From NCBI GenBank assembly GCA_019279435.1, contig JAAALK010000965.1, forward strand, positions 1-64,000: a DNA stretch of 64,000 nucleotides, given 5' to 3'. The stretch comes from Zizania palustris (taxonomy: Eukaryota > Streptophyta > Magnoliopsida > Poales > Poaceae). Made by a program: the position numbers and the translations under genes. Shown here piece after piece: positions 20,800-31,310 of this stretch. The notes below the pieces were generated by a model. That model was not told where the DNA came from. It saw only the letters and a list, made by a program, of their open reading frames with translations, and did not search any database. How positions within the stretch are numbered: the stretch's first letter is position 1; each line of letters begins with the position of its first letter.

Positions 20800-22777
20800 T
20801 GTTGGACCGGAAACGGCGACCAGAGGGGGGGTGAATGGGAGCTTTTAAAATTTCTGGCTAAAAACTTAGCCTACGGTTCGGTTCTGTCTTCTGCGGAACA
20901 GGCTTCGAACACAACCTTCGAAGGTCTGGTTCGGAGGTACTTCGACACCTTCGAACACAGGCTTCGGAGGAGCAAAAGTTCGAAGCCAAGAAGACTTCGC
21001 TCCACTAACAACCCCCGAAAATCTACTCTGCTAAGTCAGTGCAGGCTCCGCACACGAGGTGCTTCGAGCAGGCTTCGCACTTCACCCTTCGCAAGAGTGG
21101 ACAGCCCTCTGAGGACTTCGACCAAGTACTTGGCGACAGCAACGGGTGCTGGGCTTCGTACCCGAAGGTCTACACGCACACGCAAATGGACTATGCTAAG
21201 GACTTCGACACAAGAAGCACTACGGGAACAGAACAGGGCTTCGCTAGTAAGCAGCGAGGTCTTGCCTCGTGTTACACAGAGCGACAGCACACTGTAAAAC
21301 ACACTTCGCGATAAAAACACCCTTCGCCAAAACAAGCTTCGGTGCACAAGACTAGCGAGGTATGCAATATGAGCTCAAGCAAAAGCACACAGAAGCAGGG
21401 CTTCGCCGCTTGAACAAGGAACACAAAATAAATTGAACTCAGAATGAATACAGTGAGGTCTGTCTACAGGAGCTCAACAGTAAATGCTCAAAGTGTTAAA
21501 TGTTACCTACCGAGCCCCCATATTTATAGCCCACGGCTTCATCCTAAGGAAGTGACTACTTTACCCCTAGGGTTTACAACAGATTTGTCTCTACATAACT
21601 AAGGGGTACAAAAGGTAGTCCACCTTTATTTTGGAGGCTTCTCTGTCAGCTGCAGAGGGGACAGTGTCAGCCTTTTTCAGAACAGACAGTGTCAGCCTTT
21701 ACAGAGTTGACTTCTGGAACCTCCCTTCGCACCCGAAGGTGCGGTAGCTTCGGCGAGAAGCCTGCAGCCTGAAGGCCTTCGCTCCGCCGAAGAATTCCTT
21801 CGATACAGTGACGGTTTTAAGCCGAAGCCGTCAAAGCCCTTGGGCCTTCGCACCACCACCTCCGGAGTGGATCACCACGGCTTCGCAGCTACTCCGAGCT
21901 CGAACACCGTCCGTCCGTGTACCGAAGCCATGCATGGCCGAAGCACCTCAAGTCATCCTCACTCCGAAGCCTCACCTTCGGAGTACCACCCTTCGAAGTC
22001 CCTCCTTCGTCCAAGGCCTCCGCATGAAGCATTCCATGAGCACTCCGTCGCAGTGCCTCTTCCCGAGCACACTCCTCGACGAGCCTCACCCGGACCATGC
22101 CTTCGATGCGCCTCGACTTCTGAGACCTTCGTCGGGTAACCTTCGAGTGTCTCCCTCCGGAGCACACTTCGAACACCTTGCCTCCGCAGAGGACTTGGTC
22201 CACCAACTCCGAAGTCACTCCATTCGGAGTACCTTCGAAGTGCCTCACTTCCGAGGACTTTGTCTCGGAGTACCTTCAGCCGGAGCCACACTCCGCACTC
22301 TCTGCCTTCACCTGGCACGCCTCGACCCGAGGACCGACCCGGACCACCTTCGCAGCCACCGTGACGGAGCTCCCCGCTCCCCTGGCATCAAGCCACCCGC
22401 TTGACCCAGGTTCACCTGGCTCGAACCCTGTCCGTCGCCTCCGAAGTCCCTGCGCACCACCGACAAACAGACAAGTGTATCCAGTACTCCGGAGACCTCT
22501 CCGGGTTATCAACCTCCGGTACACACTCCGGTGTACCGCCCAAAGTACCGAAGCCTTCGGTACGAACCCAGTCATCGTGTACTGTCGGACCCCTCCGACA
22601 GGCACACTCCGCTGCACAGCTGCAGCAAGCAAACACCGAACACACTCCGGTGACACACCTCCGAACACCCTTCGGAGGTACCACCTCCGAAGCCCCTTCG
22701 GAGGTACCCTTCGAACAGAGGGTAAATAATCCTGTCAATCACTCATCACATACACCGAAACCACCCTTGGTTTCTCA
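20800..22777 (-). repeat. Right LTR of E1 (5' LTR)
   Basis: 1978 bp, equal in length to the left LTR. The two differences I found are G/A changes as read on minus: at 12530/21363-21370 (ATACGAG vs ATATGAG on plus) and at about 13455/22288 (CACGCTCC vs CACACTCC). Both are CG-to-CA/TG type. TATA box at 21519-21530 on minus. Confidence 0.93.
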
Positions 22778-22782
22778 CTTCT
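22778..22782. repeat. TSD of E1, right copy (CTTCT)
   Basis: Matches 11962-11966; element A resumes here. Confidence 0.9.
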
Positions 22783-23275
22783 AGTAAACCCTAGCTCAAA
22801 CCCTAGGTATGAAGCCGGTGCACTCCCTAAATAGTGCGCAGATCTGCTCCTCAATGTCATCTTGACCTACTGCCTGCGCACATCTCTCATGCGGGGGGTG
22901 CGACATGTGGTGGGATGTCGGTGTGTCGGCCACGAGTTTCTTCCTCATGTGCTAGCTCGGGACATACGGATGTGTTGGGACTATGCGCTTGTGCATGTGG
23001 CGTGGGCAGCGTGGGAAAAACTAGCGTCGGTGTAAGTGGAGGCGGCGCATGGTAGGCAACACTAGTTTGGTCGTAAGTATAGTGATGGTATCGGCCATGG
23101 ATATTGAGGCCGGAGACATAATGGCTTTGCCGGTGCTACCGTCAGTTTTGCTATAAATGTGATTTATCATAGGTATGGTAGCAATAGGAGCTGGAGGTAC
23201 GGCCTCGGTGAAGCCGAACCTTCTATGTGTCGCCTCTACTTGAGAGCTAACTACCGAATATAAGCGGTTGGCTAG
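22783..23275 (-). other. Degenerate gag segment of element A
   Basis: Links the Gag N-terminus (23276-23620) to the Gag core beyond E1. No frame on minus stays open for more than a short stretch; the composition is GC-rich. Presumed decayed coding sequence by position only. Confidence 0.4.
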
Positions 23276-23620
23276 CTAAGCGCTAACGGCTTGGTTTACT
23301 GATGAAACTATCTTTTTCTCAATCTCTAAAGAAGATAAACGAGGTGATACTGGAGTTACTTGGATCCAAGCGAGGTCGGGGATGTTGACGTTGCGCTTGA
23401 TGAAGCCCGCACATGTTTTGATGTAGCTCCCAAGCATGAGGTCCTGGAGTGCCTTGATTTTTGCCTCAATCTCCGCTCGGTCTTCCACGGGAATATCTTC
23501 AAGGGTAGGCGTCATGATGTTGCGGTCGTCGATATCCATGCCTCCCATGGGATCCATCGACGATGTAGACGTAGTAGTCATCATAGACGTATTGGCGACC
23601 GATGTAGATGTACTCATCAT
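23276..23620 (-). pseudogene. Gag N-terminus of element A
   Basis: Starts at the ATG at 23620, the first Met after the LTR that opens a Gag-like frame. A Met/Ser/Thr-rich start leads to PVEDRAEIEAKIKALQDLML, a predicted helix, then FIKRNVNIPDLAWIQVTPV. The frame ends at 23276. The open frame extends upstream into the LTR, but that part would not be in Gag. Its N-terminal position and the Gag core at 11476-11757 on the other side of E1 support the call. Confidence 0.65.
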
Positions 23621-23631
23621 ATTGGCGTAGC

Positions 23632-23658
23632 CCTCCCCAATGGAGTCGCCAAAAAGTG
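23632..23658 (-). promoter_or_regulatory. Leader and primer-binding region of element A
   Basis: Read on minus, the LTR end GTGTCAACA is followed by CACTTTTTGGCGACTCCATTGGG. TTTGGCGACTCC next to an LTR is a common start of gypsy leaders in grasses. The exact tRNA is not assigned. This fixes the LTR at 23659-25015 as the 5' LTR and its element as lying to the left. Confidence 0.65.
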
Positions 23659-25015
23659 TGTTGACACGAAAACGTGCCCCCACACTTAGGTCAATTCGAT
23701 GATCCAAAAGTGTGCGGATACTTAGGGACAAGCCTAAGTGTAACACAACACCGACATCGCTTTCTGACTACCCTTAACCATGGTAAGGGGGGTGGAGTCG
23801 CCAGGTAATAAGATCACACAGAAATAACCAAATTAGCCGAAAAGAAATATGTTAAACAGAATAAATCAGTGAACCGAGCGGATCCTGACTGATTCGAAGT
23901 ATATAGTGCGAAGGGTATCGCCGAAGGGTACCTTCGGCGTCTGATGCGAAGGGTCCCAACAAAGGGTTCCTTCGGCGTTCGGACTGATCGGGCCGAAGGC
24001 GGGCTCCAAACAGATCTCGACGTGACAATCACCTCTGAATAGCGGGATTTGGCACGAAGTCTCTGACACGATAATATAACTCAAACGCAACGTGCGGGCA
24101 TGATTTCGTCTGTCATGGGGTACGAACGTGGCGAAGCCTATCGTGATGAAGCCTATTGCGAAGCGTGCTAGCGCGTGGGACTCGGTCAAACCGACAACAG
24201 TGTGATAGTCCGGCACGGGTAGTCGAAGCAGTATTTCCGCCGAGGGGTGTTCTGGCAGCCTCCGAAACAAATATCTTGGCTTTGGACACCTCTGGCAAAG
24301 TGGCTCTGAGCATGGAAACCTGCAACAGAATAGAGATCAAGTGCCAATTCATCCTAGGGACTGAATTCTGCTAAGTGTTGCACTAGAGAGCGAAGGTAGC
24401 AATTTGTTACGTAGATTAACTGATACTTCACAGGCGAAGTAACAATGTGATAGAAATCTATTACGTAGATTAATGGATACTTCACAAGTGAAGTAACAAG
24501 GATTACCACTATTCTGAAGTGGCCGTCGGAGGGCTTCCAGGCAAACCCATGAATGTTAAAGAAAAGAAAAGGTGAAAGTAAAGGTATGGTTCAAAGCTAG
24601 GGCTTTGTGTTGATTTGTGTTGGGGGTTAATGAACCAGCCTCACCCCTATATTTATAGGGGCTAGTCTTCTAATCTCTAAGGTTAATCTATTAAGATTCG
24701 TCCTAATCATGCATAAGGATAAAATTAGCTAGAATCAGACTCAAACTCTATCTCTGGAATCCTGCCCGAATTGGGCCTTCGGCCAGGCCCACCGAAGCCT
24801 ACTCCCTGGGCCGAAGCTTCAGCGAGGTAGGCCTCCAAAGGCCCTCGGGCCGAAGCTAGCAGGCCTGCCGGAAGCTTCCGAAGCCCATAGCTTCAATGGG
24901 CCTTCGGCCCTGCAAGGCTTTGACCCGACCCAGGACATGTGTATTTTTTGCCCAAATTACCAAAATTGATATTTTGACAATCTTAACCATTTGATGCCAT
25001 TTTTTGCTATCAACA
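23659..25015 (-). repeat. 5' LTR of element A
   Basis: About 1357 bp, TGTTGACAC...TATCAACA, homologous to 33069-34345. The minus-strand TATA box lies in the palindromic CCCTATATTTATAGGG at 24645-24660. A 54-bp tandem duplication lies at about 24407-24514. Its right side touches C at 25016. Confidence 0.88.
24407..24514. repeat. 54-bp tandem duplication in the A LTR
   Basis: Two units starting TTACGTAGAT at 24407 and 24461. Each contains a small inverted repeat, ACTTC-acaggc-GAAGT or ACTTC-acaagt-GAAGT. The same duplicated arrangement, with the same 54-bp period, is in the B LTR at 33815-33922. Confidence 0.75.
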
Positions 25016-26520
25016 ACATCTTTACCACCGAGAGCTTGTTTCACTTTCTTTACCTGTAACATTTAAATAATAGTATATACCTTTGAGTTTGCTGAATCAA
25101 CTCTGGTGGAGGTGGCTCCGGCCAAGGAGGTGGTCCCGGAGCATGAGACAGCTTCGCTGTCATTGACAGCTTCGGCACAAGCGATAGCTCTGGCATGGGA
25201 GATGGCTCCGATGCAAGAGTCAACTCCGGTATAGGAGATGGCTCCGAAGCAGGTGGTGGCTCCTAGAAAGGGCAATGGTAAATCTTGGCTGATGCTTGCT
25301 CCTACAGCGGGGTTGACTCCATCTGAGTCAACTAACGGAGGCTAGTAGACAGAAGCTTCGGAGGATGCTTCTCTTCTTTCCAGACCTTCTCCCACCGACG
25401 ATGACCGGAGTGCCTTGACAAGGCTCTCCCTTCTGGCACCTTTTTCTCGAAAGGAGGACATGGCTTCGACCTCTGCTGGAGCCTCTAGCTCGAGCTAGTC
25501 GAGAAGTGGGGAAGACCGAACTGGCCTCCGTAATAGGCGAGGCCGAAGGGTCGGAGCTGGACGCCGCCCTTGAATGGGCTGCCTACCAGGTATGGTGCAC
25601 ATGCAAAAGTTAATTTCATTTGAAGTATATACCATACACACCTCGCTCTTCTTTTTCTTTTGTCAACACGTTGTTCTTGCTCATGCAGCTGCTATTTCTA
25701 ACGAGCGTGAATGTAATTGGCTCAAAGAGAAGGTGACGACTCTCCAAGAGAGCCTTGCTGACTCCGAGAGCCGGTCCTCGAGCTTGGAGGAGATATTTCA
25801 TGCAGAGCGGAGCACGAAGGCAAAGATGGAAGCGAAAACGAAGAGCTTTTGACTGAGTAGGTGGTGCTCCGAACCAAAGTCGAAATGCTTCGAGAGGAGC
25901 AAGCAGCATCTAGAGCTGATGTTGTAAGGTTTCGGGAAGAGTGGCAATGTTCGGCCGACGATGTAAGGTGACTTCTAGGGCAGAAGACTGTCCTCATGAT
26001 GAAGACAGTCGAGCTCACCACTATGATCCGTGACATGTGGCACTCATCCAAGGCATTGGTTGCGGAGAAGGCAAAGTGTGACAGTATAGCCTTTGAGACC
26101 ATGGATGCCCTTCAGGGCGTCTTGGAATACTTCAGGACAGCTTGTGCCTCTTCTTCATCAGCGAATGATACTTTGGTTCAGAAGTTGAAGATGATCCAAG
26201 CAGCGACAAAGACAATGAAGACTTCGGGTACTTGGTACGGAGAGATCACCAGACAAGTAGCCGCGCTCAGAATACTTCGCCACTTCAAAGACATCGCAAT
26301 TTCTGTTGTGCCAGACCCCGGAGTAGCACCTGCCAGCTTTGCCAGCGACCGACTATTGACCCCATCGCTTGACGTCGCCGTAGCTTGGGAGGCTTTTCAA
26401 GTATCCTAGAATGTTGAAGGTCAGACGACGGTGAAGACGTGGATCGACGAAGGCCACCGTCAAAATCAGGCGTGGACGCTGCCTTCAAAAAGCATGCCTC
26501 CTTCGGACCCGAAGGTCTAG
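25016..26520 (+). pseudogene. Antisense intron-containing gene of C, truncated
   Basis: Plus strand, opposite to the pol genes. The 5' end is lost at the A insertion. From about 25100, broken frames encode VAPAKEVVPEHETASLSL and later ASVIGEAEGSELDAALEWAAY up to 25589. A GT-AG intron is likely at 25590-25688. The next exon is a coiled coil (NWLKEKVTTLQESLADSESR). Then 25996-26409 encodes MIRDMWHSSKALVAEKAK and ALRILRHFKDIAISVVP, parallel in position and style to the 3' part of the antisense gene in D. An AATGAAA motif near 26569 may be a poly(A) signal. Function unknown. Confidence 0.6.
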
Positions 26521-27399
26521 CTCTCCTTAGGGTCCTATTATGTAAAAACTTGTATTTTTGTCTTACTTTTAATGAAAAAAGACTTATTTGGAAATGTGTT
26601 TAGGATTTTTCACATTTTTGGATGATGAACTTGAAGTGTCAGAGGTTAACGAAGGGCTTCGTTATAAGTGGGCTACCTTCGAAGCCTTAAGGCCTCACAG
26701 GCGTCCTCGATTTTCTGTTCCTCGAGGGAGCCACAGAGAGGTTATACCTAAAATTTGTAAATAAGTACTAGCTTATATTAAGGAGGAAATGGAGGAAATT
26801 GTAAATTTTATATCATCATCGTAGGAGGACATCGACTGGTCTGAAGAGGAGTGGTCTGACGAGGACCAAGCGAAGAGCAACCCCGAAAGACTTCAGACCT
26901 AGGCTGAGCTTTAGCAAAAGCAGAAGGACTTCAGGGCTTCAAAGAAAGGGAAGCAGATTAAACGAAAAGTTTTAAAGACTTCGGGCTCAGGAACAAGTCG
27001 CCTTTGATGTCAGGTTAACTCCGAAACTTGTCTTAGGGATCGGAGGGGTCTTCATTGCCATCTTGGTTTAGACACTAATTTTCATGATGTAATATAATTG
27101 ATTGGGTAATATAAATTGAAACGCGTTGAAATTGTGCCTTTACCTCCTAGCCCCTCTTTGAGGGTGAGCACTTTCGATTATCAAGCGAAGTTGGTCACGC
27201 ACAACACCAGTCATGCCTGCTAAATGCACAATTTTTATAGGGTTTTTAACTTTATATGCTCGGGGCCCCTATTGTATTGAATAGGAATTTTGAACAACTG
27301 GTTTAAAATCGGAGTAGATGGTCGTTATGGACCTCATAGGACTCTATGAACCTAAAGGTCCAGAGTCCATAAATGGTAGCTTAGTACTCTTTTTCGGAT
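26521..27399. other. Region between antisense gene and minisatellite of C
   Basis: AT-richer sequence with no convincing coding frame on either strand. The segment 26840-27010 has short Glu/Asp/Lys-rich open stretches on plus (SEEEW-type), which could be a decayed exon of the antisense gene. Nothing else recognised. Confidence 0.4.
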
Positions 27400-27430
27400 T
27401 TATTGGAATCTGGTTATTTTGGTCGCCTTC

Positions 27431-27780
27431 GACTCTTTATGGATGCTTGCAAGCCAATGGCTCAGAATCCGTTTTTCATTGTCACCTTTGACTCTTTTCT
27501 GTATGCGTTCAAGCCAATGGCTCGGAATCCATTTATTTTGGTCTCTTTCGACTCTTTTACAGATGCTTTCAAGCCAATGGCTCGGAATCCATTTATTTTG
27601 GTTGCCTTCGACTCTTTTACGGATGCTTTCAAGCCGATGGCTCAAAATCCGTTTATTTTGGTCACCTTCGACTCTTTTATGGATGCTTTCAAGTCGACGG
27701 GTCGAAATACATTTTTCATGGTACTTTCCCACCTTGACGGATGCTCTGAGACGGTGGCTCAAAGTCCATTGATTGGGTTC
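27431..27780. repeat. 60-bp minisatellite, about six units
   Basis: Units begin with GACTCTTTT at 27431, 27490, 27550, 27610 and 27670, with a decayed sixth unit to about 27780. The period is 59-60 bp. Because 60 is divisible by three and the unit lacks stops in several frames, long open stretches exist on both strands. On minus the unit reads as a 20-residue repeat around WIPSHWLESI. It lies between integrase and antisense gene of C. Confidence 0.88.
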
Positions 27781-27924
27781 ATATGAATAATACTTACCTC
27801 CGCAATTAGCTCTGTTCCCCTTAGTGCGTCCACTACGGGTAGGAATCATCTTGAAAAGTATGCATTATTCGAACCATAAGATTTATGTATTTATAAAGGT
27901 GTTTACAATCTATTATAAGGAGCC

Positions 27925-28990
27925 CCTAAGCGAAATAACGTTTAAGGTGCTCTGCATGCCATGCATGTTTTAATTCGTCCCCTTCTAAATTAGCTAATTT
28001 AAAAGATGTAAGGCATCTTGAACGCAAGATGATATATGGTCCTTGCCATTTATTTCCTAATTGTCCCAGAGCAATTATGCTTCACAATACTAAATGGCCC
28101 GGCTTAAGTTCATTAAGATTTAGTTTTGGGTCATACCAAGTCTTCGTCTATTGTTGGTACTTCATTAGGTCGGCAACAACTCGAAGCCTTTTTTCTTCAG
28201 TCAAGTCTAGCGAAGTTTGTCTTTCATTGTCAAGCTCTGGTTCCATGGTGTGGAAGGAACCTTCTTTTAGCTCCATCGATGTCATGGCTTCATCTCTGAA
28301 TAATAACCGGAAAGAAGTGAACCATATAGACCTTGCCTGAGTGGTCTGGATGGACCACAAAATCATCGGGAGTTCCTTGCTCCACAGCCTCTTTGCCAAT
28401 CCTACTATTATTCAATTTAAGCCTGACAACATATTTCCATTGCTCGCTCGACGGCTTGTTGGATTGGAGATGACGGACAACTGTAAATCACATTTGGATA
28501 CCAAGACCTTCACAGAATTCTTTGAAAGGTTTAGCATCGAACTGAGTGCCACTATTGATTGTAAGCTGCGTGGGTACTCCAAATCTACAAATAATATTTT
28601 GCCAGAAAATTTTTTGCACATTTTTAGAAGTGATAGCGGTCAGAGGTTCGGCTTCGACCCACTTAGAAAAATACTCAATCGCTACCACTGCAAATTTCAG
28701 GCTGCCTTTTGCCATTGGGAAGGGGCCAATGAGATCCATCCCCACCGAGCCATTTGCCATACCAGAGTGATAACTTGAAGAGGTGTTGGTGGAGGATGAC
28801 TCCGTCTTCCCATCCATTGACAAACCTAACAACTGCGGAATAATGACACCGCATCAGCTACTATAGTAGGCCAATAAAGCCCCGAGAGAAGTGTTTTGCC
28901 TACTAAAGCTCGAGGGCTAGATGGCTACCACACAGGCCTTCAGGAATTTCCTAAAGTATGTCTTGGCCTTCAGATTGGGAGATACATAGG
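27925..28990 (-). pseudogene. Integrase of element C, fragmented
   Basis: Reading leftward: zinc-binding remnants (LYWPTIVADAV near 28860, then QVCQ), and the core VGMDLIGPFPMAKG with the first Asp. FAVVAIEYFSKWVEAEPL and FGVPTQLTINSGTQF follow; the second Asp position reads NSG, so it has been replaced. KELPMILWSIQTT and LLFRDEAM come next. The GPY/F-type C-terminus (KWQGPYIILRS) ends with HAEHLKRYF near 27930. Stops and frameshifts occur near 28490, 28240 and 28140. Confidence 0.8.
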
Positions 28991-29239
28991 AGCAGGGGAG
29001 AACAAACTTCAGCCTTGTATAAAATACTGTTGATAATATGATAGTTCCGAACCCTCAACTATAATCTTTATAACTTTGGGCCTTCGAGAAAATTAGCTTC
29101 GTCATGCAATAAATTCATAATTGGGCTCCGCCAATCACTGCTCGATATGCAAAGTACCTCAACAGGAGGGAGTTGTGGCACTGAAGGGGAGGCAAGTTCT
29201 TCATAAAAAGCCCCTTCCGGGATGTCTAGGGCTCAGGCT

Positions 29240-29615
29240 GCAGCTTTGGCCAAGACGTCTGCTTGCAAGTTGTTGGCTCATGCGATGCTCCGGATAGAAA
29301 TCCCTTTAAATGCTGCTTCGGTCTTGCGGATTTCTTCCAAATATTTGGCAAGGTGTGGATGTCGAACATGAAATCTTTAGCAACATACCCTATGACAATC
29401 TGAGAGTCTGTTTTTATGACAACTCTTGCGGCGCCAAGTGCGCATGCTTTGCGAACCCAAGTATGATCCCTTCGTACTCCACAATCTTATTGGTGGACTT
29501 AATGTTGAGCCTTGAAGAGTACATTCCTTTTTTCCCTGAAGGAGAGAATAGGACTGCTCCGACGCCTCCTCTGGATGCTTAAAAAGCCCCGTCAGAGTAT
29601 ATTGTCCATAGACCT
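29240..29615 (-). pseudogene. Second (archaeal-type) RNase H of element C
   Basis: Directly follows the first RNase H in the same frame: LWTIYSDGAF holds the first catalytic Asp, then a stop, then GGVGAVLFSPSGKKG and IVEYEGIILG with the catalytic Glu. Further stops follow. A second RNase H between the ordinary one and integrase is known from Tat-lineage elements, where it is thought to replace the degenerate first domain. Confidence 0.72.
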
Positions 29616-30060
29616 TCATTTGATTCCTCCGGAGCCTGTACTACAGACAGAGTCCACTCCGCTACGAAATTAGCCAACAAAGAAATACCAAAAGGGGCAA
29701 GCTCGATAGCCCATTTCCCAATTCTCCCCATGGAATCTTTGCTTCGGAGCATATCTCCGAGGGGGTAAGAAGTTGGAACAATAACATTTTGTGCCAAAAA
29801 ATAATGTTGCAACTTCCTCGAAGCCATTACCAGGGTATAAGTAAATTTCTCGAGCTCGGAGTACCGTGTTTTGGCTCCGGATAGAGCTTCCAATACGAAG
29901 TATATCGGATTATGCACCATCTTTCCATTGAAAACCACTTCTCGAACAAGTACTGCACTGACAGCAGAGACCGTGGCTACAAGATAAGAAGGAGAGTTTA
30001 ATATGTGAGGGGCACAGTAAGCGTTGTGAGATTACCGAGATAGTCCTTAATTTCATCGAA
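29579..30060 (-). pseudogene. First RNase H / connection domain of element C
   Basis: The frame 29938-29579 encodes YFVLEALSGAKTRYSELEKF, TLVMASRKLQHYFLAQN, VPTSYPLGDMLRSK and RIGKWAIELAPFGI, the canonical RT connection and first RNase H region of gypsy pol. Upstream to about 30060, degenerate sequence joins it to RT. Confidence 0.78.
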
Positions 30061-30153
30061 GCTCTTCTAGCATTCCGGTGTCTAAGCAAAACCTTCGGAC
30101 CCCTTCAAATCATTGAATATTGGGAGGCTCCACTTTGCGGACCTTGCCAAAAA

Positions 30154-31025
30154 TCAGCTAAGGGCTATGAGGCATCCGACGAACTTCTGGACTTGCTTCA
30201 AATTTTCTAGCTGAGACATACTTTGCAATGTACTTATTTGCGTTGGGCTAGCTTCGATTCCTCTACTTGAAACTAAATACCCTAACAATTTTCCTGCATT
30301 AGCCCCAAAGATACACTTCTTGGGGTTGAGGTGAACTCCACATGCTCGGAGGCTCTCAAAAGTTTCTGCTAAGTCTTGACTATGTTGGTGCTTCAAAGCA
30401 ATCTTTATTACAATGTCATCCATATAGGCCTCAACATTGCGGCCTATGGGTGACCTAGAGCCATAGCAATTAATCTTGAAAAAGTTGCCACGACATTCCT
30501 TAAGCCGAAGGGCATTCTGACATAACCAAAGACTCACGAATGAGTTATGAAACTTGTCTTGGCTTCGCCTTCATGTTTTAACAATATTTTATGATATCCG
30601 GAGTACGCGTCAAGGAAGCTTAAAAGTTCAGAGCCGGATGTAGAGTCGACGAGCTGATTAATGTGGGGCATGGGGTAGGGGTCACATGGGCATGCTTTAT
30701 TCAGAGATGTGAAGTCAATGCACATGCACCACTTGCCGGAGGCCTTTTTCTTGGCAAAGAAGGGGTTAGCTAACCACTCCATATGAGACACCTCCCTAAT
30801 GATCCTGACTTTTAATAACTTTTCAACCTCCACTTTGGCAAGATCTTCTTTTTTTATTAACAACTTGCGGAGTCCCTGACAAACAAGTCGAACCCTTAGG
30901 CTGATAAGTAGGCTATGCTCGATAATGCTTCGGTCAACTTTAGGAATATCTTTGTCAGACCATGCAAAGACAACCAGAATGTCTTTAACCACTTCTTCTA
31001 TCGAAGTGATAATTTCCGGAGGCAA
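30154..31025 (-). pseudogene. Reverse transcriptase of element C
   Basis: Two frames joined near 30535. The first (31025-30534) carries the RT fingers and palm: WLANPFFAKKKASGKWCMCID, CPCDPYPMPHINQLVDS, and LLSFLDAYSGYHKI with the first Asp. The second (30537-30154) has the active site VEAYMDDIVIKI and HLNPKKCIFGANAGKLLGYLV. Motif order and spacing match gypsy RT. The frameshift prevents expression as one protein. Confidence 0.85.
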
Positions 31026-31310
31026 TTCCTTGCCAAACTAGATAGGATAGTACTTGTTGTCCTTAATGATGATCTTTGTGACAACTTCGCCTTCAGGGAT
31101 CGACATGAGGGAGGAGATCTTCGAAGTGTCCCTCGACACTGAATCATCCTCCGAATGGTTCTACACATTATTTACCTGCTTGGAATCAAGAGGTGGGCCA
31201 TGGCTGTACTCCTCCCTCCACGCCGTAGCTTGGTCGTCGAGGACCATAAGTACTCCTCCTTGAGTGGGCATTTTCAGGCATAAATAATTGTGATGTGCTA
31301 CAACTCCGAA
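31026..31310 (-). other. Protease-RT linker of element C
   Basis: No single open frame on minus; sequence encodes acidic and Lys-rich fragments in broken frames. By position it is the linker between protease and RT. Confidence 0.4.

Larger units (their letters stand above)
11967..22777 (-). mobile_element. Ty1/copia Sirevirus-type element E1
   Basis: 10.8-kb minus-strand element inserted in the gag of A. LTRs 11967-13944 and 20800-22777 are both 1978 bp and I find only two differences between them. TSD CTTCT lies at 11962-11966 and 22778-22782. The primer-binding site matches initiator-Met tRNA. Gag has two zinc knuckles and is followed by PR-INT-RT-RNH, the copia order. Multiple GGGGGAG tracts lie before the 3' LTR, typical of Sireviruses. 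There is no env-like gene between RNase H and the 3' LTR. Coding capacity is complete in content but broken by two frameshifts and one stop. Confidence 0.92.
1..25015 (-). mobile_element. Ty3/gypsy element A, nested host of D and E1
   Basis: Minus-strand LTR retrotransposon whose 5' LTR is at 23659-25015 and whose 3' end lies left of the window. Its body is in three pieces: 1-19, 7179-11966 and 22778-25015. The pieces join when D (20-7178) and E1 (11967-22777) are removed, each bounded by a 5-bp duplication. Reading leftward it carries gag, an aspartic protease, RNase H and integrase, the Ty3/gypsy order. The sequence at 1-19 matches the integrase 3' region of sister copy B near 34722-34740, which proves continuity across D. 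The reverse transcriptase core is missing between 9253 and 9290. It is defective through this deletion, frameshifts, stops and two insertions. Same family as B by LTR and integrase similarity. Confidence 0.88.

Noticed and set aside
27431..27780. CRISPR-like array
   Set aside because: Units are contiguous without variable spacers, and the setting is a plant retrotransposon.
27403..27786. Plus-strand 127-codon open frame as a repeat protein gene
   Set aside because: The 60-bp unit has no stops in several frames, so open frames appear by construction; no upstream signals on this strand.
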